A stretch of DNA of 17,738 nt from Dysgonamonadaceae bacterium (GTDB lineage Bacteria; Bacteroidota; Bacteroidia; Bacteroidales; Azobacteroidaceae): NCBI GenBank assembly GCA_031260235.1, contig JAIRKG010000130.1:1-17738 (forward strand), written 5' to 3'. This document shows positions 14,128 to 17,738 of the stretch, piece after piece. The notes beneath the pieces were generated by a model. The model was given only the letters and a program-made list of their open reading frames with translations. It made no database searches and was not told the origin of the DNA. Each line of letters begins with the position of its first letter. Positions within the stretch are counted from its first letter, which is position 1. A program made the translations under genes and the position numbers.

Positions 14128-14145
14128 TTTCACGTTTCCTGGCTG

Positions 14146-14176
14146 CAAAGGTATACATTATTTTTGAACAGACAAA
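14146..14176 (-). promoter_or_regulatory. Promoter of tRNA-Phe
   Basis: On the minus strand, TTTG (14173-14176), then 19 nt, then TACCTTTG (14146-14153): an exact match to the Bacteroidota -33/-7 consensus. The -7 box ends 18 nt before the mature tRNA 5' end, leaving a short leader. thiL ends upstream at 14201, so the tRNA has its own promoter and may also receive readthrough. Confidence 0.75.
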
Positions 14177-14200
14177 TTTTTTGCGAAAAATTAGTTGTAA

Positions 14201-15220
14201 CTATTTTAATGAGTTCCAACCTTGGGCTACTAACGGTATTTCCGTGCCGTCACGGGCTATCAGGCATGTTTCTTCTTCGGCTTCGCAAATGTGTCCGATG
14301 AGGTTGACGCCGTCTATAGATTCCATTTTTTCGTGCATTTTCAGCGGAATGGTAAACAGCAATTCATAATCTTCCCCGCCGTTCATAGTGGCAGTTGTCA
14401 GGTTCATGTTGAACTGTTCGGCCATGAGCGCCGTTTGATAGTCAATCGGAATGCGGTCTTCGTATATCCGGCAGCCGACGTTGCTTTGTGTGCAGATGTG
14501 CAGCAATTCCGATGAAAGTCCGTCGGAAATGTCGATCATTGAGGTAGGTAAAATACAGTTGTCTTCAAAAGCGCGGATAATATCTTTTCGGGCTTCCGGT
14601 TTCAATTGTCGTTCCAGGAGGTATTCTTTTCCTGCAAAATCGGGTGTGAAATTTTTTTCTCCTGCGAAAACGGCTTTTTCTCTTTCCAGCAATTGCAAAC
14701 CCATGTAGGCGGCGCCCAAATCGCCGGAAACATAAATTAAATCGGTGTTTCGGGCTGTATTTCTGTAAACGGTACGGCTGTCTGGCGGCGCTTCGCCGAT
14801 GCAGGTAATGCTGATGCAAAGTCCGGTTAATGAAGCGGATGTGTCGCCGCCAACCAAATCTACGCCGTAAATCTCGCAGGCAAGTTTCAATCCTTCGTAA
14901 AAATCTTCCAAATCTTCTACCGAAAACCGTTTGGAGACGCCCAGCGAAACGGTTATCTGTTTGGGTTGTCCGTTCATGGCATAAATATCCGAGAAATTTA
15001 CGATTGCCGATTTGTAGCCCAAATGTTTGAGCGGAACATAAGTCAAATCGAAATGAATGCCTTCCAGCAACAGGTCGCTTGTTACAAGCGTTTCTCTATT
15101 GCCGTATTGCAATACGGCAGCATCGTCGCCAATGCCTTTGAGCGTACTGCTGTTTCCGGTTTTTATTTTTTCGGTTAAATGTTTGATCAGACCGAATTCG
15201 CCTAATGATGAAATTTCCAT
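14201..15220 (-). CDS. thiL: Thiamine-monophosphate kinase ThiL
   Basis: 339 aa from the ATG at 15220; an in-frame TTG two codons earlier is less likely. ThiL phosphorylates thiamine monophosphate to thiamine diphosphate with ATP, the last step of cofactor synthesis, in the cytosol. It belongs to the PurM-like kinase superfamily. The metal- and nucleotide-binding motifs are present in order: GIGDDAAVL (29-37), TSDLLLEGIHFD (47-58), NFSDIYAMNGQPKQ (75-88), LVGGDTSAS (122-130), DISDGLSSEL (230-239) and GGEDYELLF (281-289). It is the third gene of the ffh-folD-thiL group, starting 26 nt after folD. No thi riboswitch or other thiamine gene is seen nearby, so expression probably depends on the ffh promoter. 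Confidence 0.95.
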   Translation of the reverse strand: MEISSLGEFGLIKHLTEKIKTGNSSTLKGIGDDAAVLQYGNRETLVTSDLLLEGIHFDLTYVPLKHLGYKSAIVNFSDIYAMNGQPKQITVSLGVSKRFSVEDLEDFYEGLKLACEIYGVDLVGGDTSASLTGLCISITCIGEAPPDSRTVYRNTARNTDLIYVSGDLGAAYMGLQLLEREKAVFAGEKNFTPDFAGKEYLLERQLKPEARKDIIRAFEDNCILPTSMIDISDGLSSELLHICTQSNVGCRIYEDRIPIDYQTALMAEQFNMNLTTATMNGGEDYELLFTIPLKMHEKMESIDGVNLIGHICEAEEETCLIARDGTEIPLVAQGWNSLK

Positions 15221-15246
15221 AATCAATTAAGAATTTATGTTACGTG

Positions 15247-16125
15247 TCAGGCAACCACTTTCTTCGCCGCCAATAATGTATTCCGCATTAAAGATATAAT
15301 TGTCATCGGTCCCACGCCGCCGGGAACGGGAGTAATAAATGAACATTTGGGTGCAACTGTGTCAAATTCCACATCTCCTTTCAGCTTAAATCCCGATTTC
15401 GTTTCAGTGGACGGGACCCGCGTCGTGCCTACGTCTATCACGACAGCTCCGTCTTTCACCATTTCCGCTTTCAGAAATCCCGGAGCGCCCAGGGCGGCAA
15501 TAATAATATCGGCGTTCAAACAATATTTGCGAATATCTTTGGTGTGGCTGTGGCAAACCGTAACGGTGCAATTGCCCGGAACGCTTTTTTGCATCAGCAG
15601 CGAAGCGACCGGCTTGCCGACAATATTGCTGCGTCCCAATACCACGCAGTGTTTGCCCGAAGTTTCAATCCCGTATCGTTTCAGCAACTCCACAATCCCT
15701 GCCGGCGTGGCGGAAACAAAGCAGGGCAAGCCGATTGCCATGCGTCCCATGTTGACCGGATGAAACCCGTCCACATCCTTTCTATAGTCGATTGTTTGGA
15801 TTACTCTTTGTTCGGAAATATGTTTGGGGAGCGGAAGTTGCACAATGAATCCGTCGATATCGGGGTTGCCGTTCAGTTCTTTTACCTTATTTAATAGTGT
15901 TTCTTCGGCAACGTCGTCTTCATAGCGAATCAGGGTAGATTGAAAGCCTGTCTCGTCGCAAGTTTTCACTTTATTTGCCACGTATGTTTCGCTGCCGCCG
16001 TCGTGGCCAACTAAAATAGCCGCCAGATGCGGACGTTTTCCGCCGGCGGCTATGATTTGTTTTACTTCTTCTGCAATTTCCATCTTGATTTGTGCGGCAA
16101 CTGCTTTTCCGTCTATTAATTTCAT
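15247..16125 (-). CDS. folD: Bifunctional methylenetetrahydrofolate dehydrogenase/cyclohydrolase FolD
   Basis: 292 aa, close to the usual length. FolD interconverts 5,10-methylene-, 5,10-methenyl- and 10-formyl-tetrahydrofolate with NADP, feeding purine and formyl-Met synthesis. Visible motifs: [12 protein letters not shown] (43-54) with the catalytic Tyr48/Lys52 pair (YxxxK), [13 protein letters not shown] (91-103), [13 protein letters not shown] (117-129), the Rossmann loop [11 protein letters not shown] (162-172) and the C-terminal [12 protein letters not shown] (265-276). It starts 2 nt after the ffh stop (taattATG), so the two are almost certainly cotranscribed. Confidence 0.96.
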   Translation of the reverse strand: MKLIDGKAVAAQIKMEIAEEVKQIIAAGGKRPHLAAILVGHDGGSETYVANKVKTCDETGFQSTLIRYEDDVAEETLLNKVKELNGNPDIDGFIVQLPLPKHISEQRVIQTIDYRKDVDGFHPVNMGRMAIGLPCFVSATPAGIVELLKRYGIETSGKHCVVLGRSNIVGKPVASLLMQKSVPGNCTVTVCHSHTKDIRKYCLNADIIIAALGAPGFLKAEMVKDGAVVIDVGTTRVPSTETKSGFKLKGDVEFDTVAPKCSFITPVPGGVGPMTIISLMRNTLLAAKKVVA

Positions 16126-16127
16126 AA

Positions 16128-17456
16128 TTATCTCCTTTTTTTCATAAAACCGCTTTTCTCCGGCATGCGAGCCTGTGTTACCGATTTTAACATTCTCCTG
16201 GCTTCTTCAAATTGTTTAAGCATTTTATTTATTTCGGCAATGTTCTTTCCACAGCCTTTGGCAATACGTATCTTGCGCGATCCGTTCAGTATTTCCGGGT
16301 TGGTTCGTTCCGCCGGAGTCATGGAATAAATGATAGTTTCAACGTCTTTGAGAATGTTTTCATTAAGATCCATATTTTTTATGGCTTTTCCGACGCCCGG
16401 AATCATTGACATCAGATCTTTTATGTTACCTGCCTTTTTCAAGTGAAGAATGTGCGTAAGGTAATCATTGAGATCGAACTTGTTTTTAGCGATTCTCTTT
16501 TGCATACGGACGGCTTCCTCGTTGTCATGCATCTCCTGTGCCAGTTCTACCAGCGAAACGACGTCACCCATGCCGAGAATCCTGTTTGCCATGCGGTCTG
16601 GATGAAACCGGTCGATTGAGTCCATCTTCTCTCCCGTACCGATAAATTTGATTGGCTTATTGACAACCGTGCGGATGGAAAGGGCAGCCCCGCCGCGGGT
16701 ATCGCCGTCCATCTTGGTAAGAACCACGCCATGGAAATCCAGGCGGTCGTTAAACTCTTTGGCGGTATTGACCGCATCCTGACCGGTCATCGCGTCCACA
16801 ACAAACAAAACCTCGTCGGGCGTTACGGCGGCTTTGATAGATGCAATTTCGTTCATCATCTGCTCGTCGATTGCCAGGCGTCCGGCGGTGTCGATAATCA
16901 CCACGTCGGCGTTCGTCTGTCTGGCGTGTTTGATGGCATTTTGTGCGATTTGAACAGGATTTTTGTTTTCCGGTTCGGAATAAACGGGCACTCCGATTTG
17001 TTCGCCGATTACTTTCAATTGCTCGATAGCCGCAGGGCGGTAAATATCGTCCGCCACCAGCAAGGGATGTTTTTTCCTTTTCTCGTTCAACATTTTTGCC
17101 AGCTTTCCGGCAAAAGTAGTTTTACCGGAGCCTTGCAAACCGGACATTAAAATAACGGAAGGACTGTTTTTCAGGTTAATGTCAGCCGTCTCGCCACCCA
17201 TCAAAACCGTCAATTCGTCGTGGACTATTTTCACAATCAACTGGCTCGGTCTTACTGTCGTAAGCACGTTTTGACCCAACGCCTTTTCCTTGACGGTATC
17301 GGTAAATGTTTTGGCGGTTTTGTAATTTACATCCGCATCCAGCAATGCCTTGCGTATATCTTTCAATGTTTCCGCCACATTGATTTCGGTGATTTGTCCT
17401 TCACCTTTCAATAATTTAAATGACCTCTCAAGTCTGTCGCTTAGATTTTCAAACAT
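16128..17456 (-). CDS. ffh: Signal recognition particle protein Ffh
   Basis: 442 aa from the ATG at 17456. A start 12 codons upstream at 17492 would lie across the promoter -7 box and add non-family residues before the conserved [13 protein letters not shown], so it was rejected. Domains: N-terminal four-helix N domain (1-95), GTPase G domain with GLQGSGKTT (106-114), DDIYRPAA (136-143), DTAGRL (189-194), [13 protein letters not shown] (247-259) and GTGEK (273-277), then the methionine-rich M domain (about 325-430). The M domain carries the RNA-binding segment [13 protein letters not shown] (391-403). Ffh binds signal sequences and 4.5S RNA and delivers ribosomes to FtsY at the inner membrane. 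It is the first gene of ffh-folD-thiL. Confidence 0.97.
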   Translation of the reverse strand: MFENLSDRLERSFKLLKGEGQITEINVAETLKDIRKALLDADVNYKTAKTFTDTVKEKALGQNVLTTVRPSQLIVKIVHDELTVLMGGETADINLKNSPSVILMSGLQGSGKTTFAGKLAKMLNEKRKKHPLLVADDIYRPAAIEQLKVIGEQIGVPVYSEPENKNPVQIAQNAIKHARQTNADVVIIDTAGRLAIDEQMMNEIASIKAAVTPDEVLFVVDAMTGQDAVNTAKEFNDRLDFHGVVLTKMDGDTRGGAALSIRTVVNKPIKFIGTGEKMDSIDRFHPDRMANRILGMGDVVSLVELAQEMHDNEEAVRMQKRIAKNKFDLNDYLTHILHLKKAGNIKDLMSMIPGVGKAIKNMDLNENILKDVETIIYSMTPAERTNPEILNGSRKIRIAKGCGKNIAEINKMLKQFEEARRMLKSVTQARMPEKSGFMKKRR

Positions 17457-17489
17457 AAATTTTAGAATTGAATATGAAATATTGGGGGA

Positions 17490-17520
17490 CAAAAGTACAA
17501 TAAAAAATGGAGATTTTCAA
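17490..17520 (-). promoter_or_regulatory. Promoter of ffh-folD-thiL
   Basis: On the minus strand, TTG (17518-17520), then 20 nt, then TACTTTTG (17490-17497), fitting the Bacteroidota -33/-7 pattern. The -7 box is about 33 nt upstream of the chosen ffh start, which supports that start over the longer one. Confidence 0.6.
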
Positions 17521-17580
17521 CTTAAAATTGCGTTTTGCCTGGTCGCAAGCGGATACCCGCCCTTCATTAAAAATTAATCC

Positions 17581-17599
17581 TGCGGGGGACACCCCCGCA
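17581..17599. repeat. G/C-rich perfect hairpin
   Basis: tgcggggg and cccccgca form a perfect 8-bp inverted repeat with loop aca, followed by a further C-rich run (acgcccccgtc). It has no T tract, so it is not a standard terminator. It may be part of a second dispersed intergenic repeat family. Confidence 0.5.
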
Positions 17600-17623
17600 A
17601 CGCCCCCGTCCTACGCTACACCA

Positions 17624-17717
17624 CGTCACCCGGAGGCGAAGCCGAAGCAATCCATGAATTGCAATGACGCAGTGGGGGAGCTGGATTGCCACGCCGCTAT
17701 CGCAGCTCGCAATGACG
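17624..17717. repeat. Dispersed imperfect palindromic repeat, right copy
   Basis: This is the second copy of the element at 512-608, in the same orientation. Shared blocks in order are cgtca, a gaagcaatcc arm, attgcaatgac, ctggattgccacgccgct and the closing agctcgcaatgacg. Here the closing arm is intact, whereas the left copy keeps the intact opening arm. It lies upstream of ffh. Confidence 0.7.
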
Positions 17718-17738
17718 AGGTGGGGTCGCAAAGCCGCA

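Noticed and set aside
17457-17492. Longer Ffh start at 17492
   Set aside because: This start lies within the -7 box of the likely promoter, and the family begins at [12 protein letters not shown].

Overview
The window looks like chromosomal DNA from a member of the phylum Bacteroidota, most likely order Bacteroidales. The evidence is a complete type IX secretion (T9SS) core operon, a T9SS C-terminal sorting domain at the left edge, and the gene set parA-parB-DUF5683-mltD, DUF3109, ffh, folD and thiL. Several promoters also carry the Bacteroidota -7 box TAnnTTTG rather than a sigma-70 box, and Shine-Dalgarno sequences are weak or absent. The family or genus cannot be fixed from the sequence alone.

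Layout. (1) Positions 3-407: the 3' end of a secreted protein with a T9SS sorting domain, followed by a strong terminator (434-468) and a dispersed palindromic repeat (512-608). (2) Positions 687-7612, plus strand: porP/sprF, gldK (porK), gldL (porL), gldM (porM), gldN (porN), then a single-domain chromate-transporter-family gene starting 2 nt after gldN. (3) Positions 7609-11114, minus strand: parA, parB, a DUF5683 protein and an MltD-like lytic transglycosylase in one tight operon, convergent with region 2 and overlapping it at the stop codons. (4) Positions 11195-11815, minus strand: a cysteine-rich DUF3109 protein. (5) Positions 11816-14054: an AT-rich accessory interval holding an AbiEi/AbiEii (type IV) toxin-antitoxin pair, with a consensus promoter overlapped by operator-like motifs. 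Two kinds of imperfect direct repeat flank the pair. (6) Positions 14055-14176: tRNA-Phe(GAA) with its own promoter and terminator. (7) Positions 14201-17456, minus strand: ffh, folD and thiL, with an ffh promoter. The right edge has a G/C hairpin and a second copy of the palindromic repeat.

How it fits together. GldL and GldM form the proton-driven inner-membrane motor, GldK and GldN the periplasmic ring, and PorP/SprF an outer-membrane partner. The protein ending at 407 has the kind of tail this machine recognises. ParA and ParB act in chromosome segregation and are linked here to cell-wall turnover. Ffh, FolD and ThiL are housekeeping (protein targeting, one-carbon folate metabolism, thiamine diphosphate synthesis). 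The AbiE pair is the one clear accessory module, and the repeats around it next to tRNA-Phe are the most unusual structure I can see. I did not find a wholly unknown multi-gene system. Almost every gene belongs to a recognisable family, so the novelty lies in the arrangement and in the noncoding sequence.
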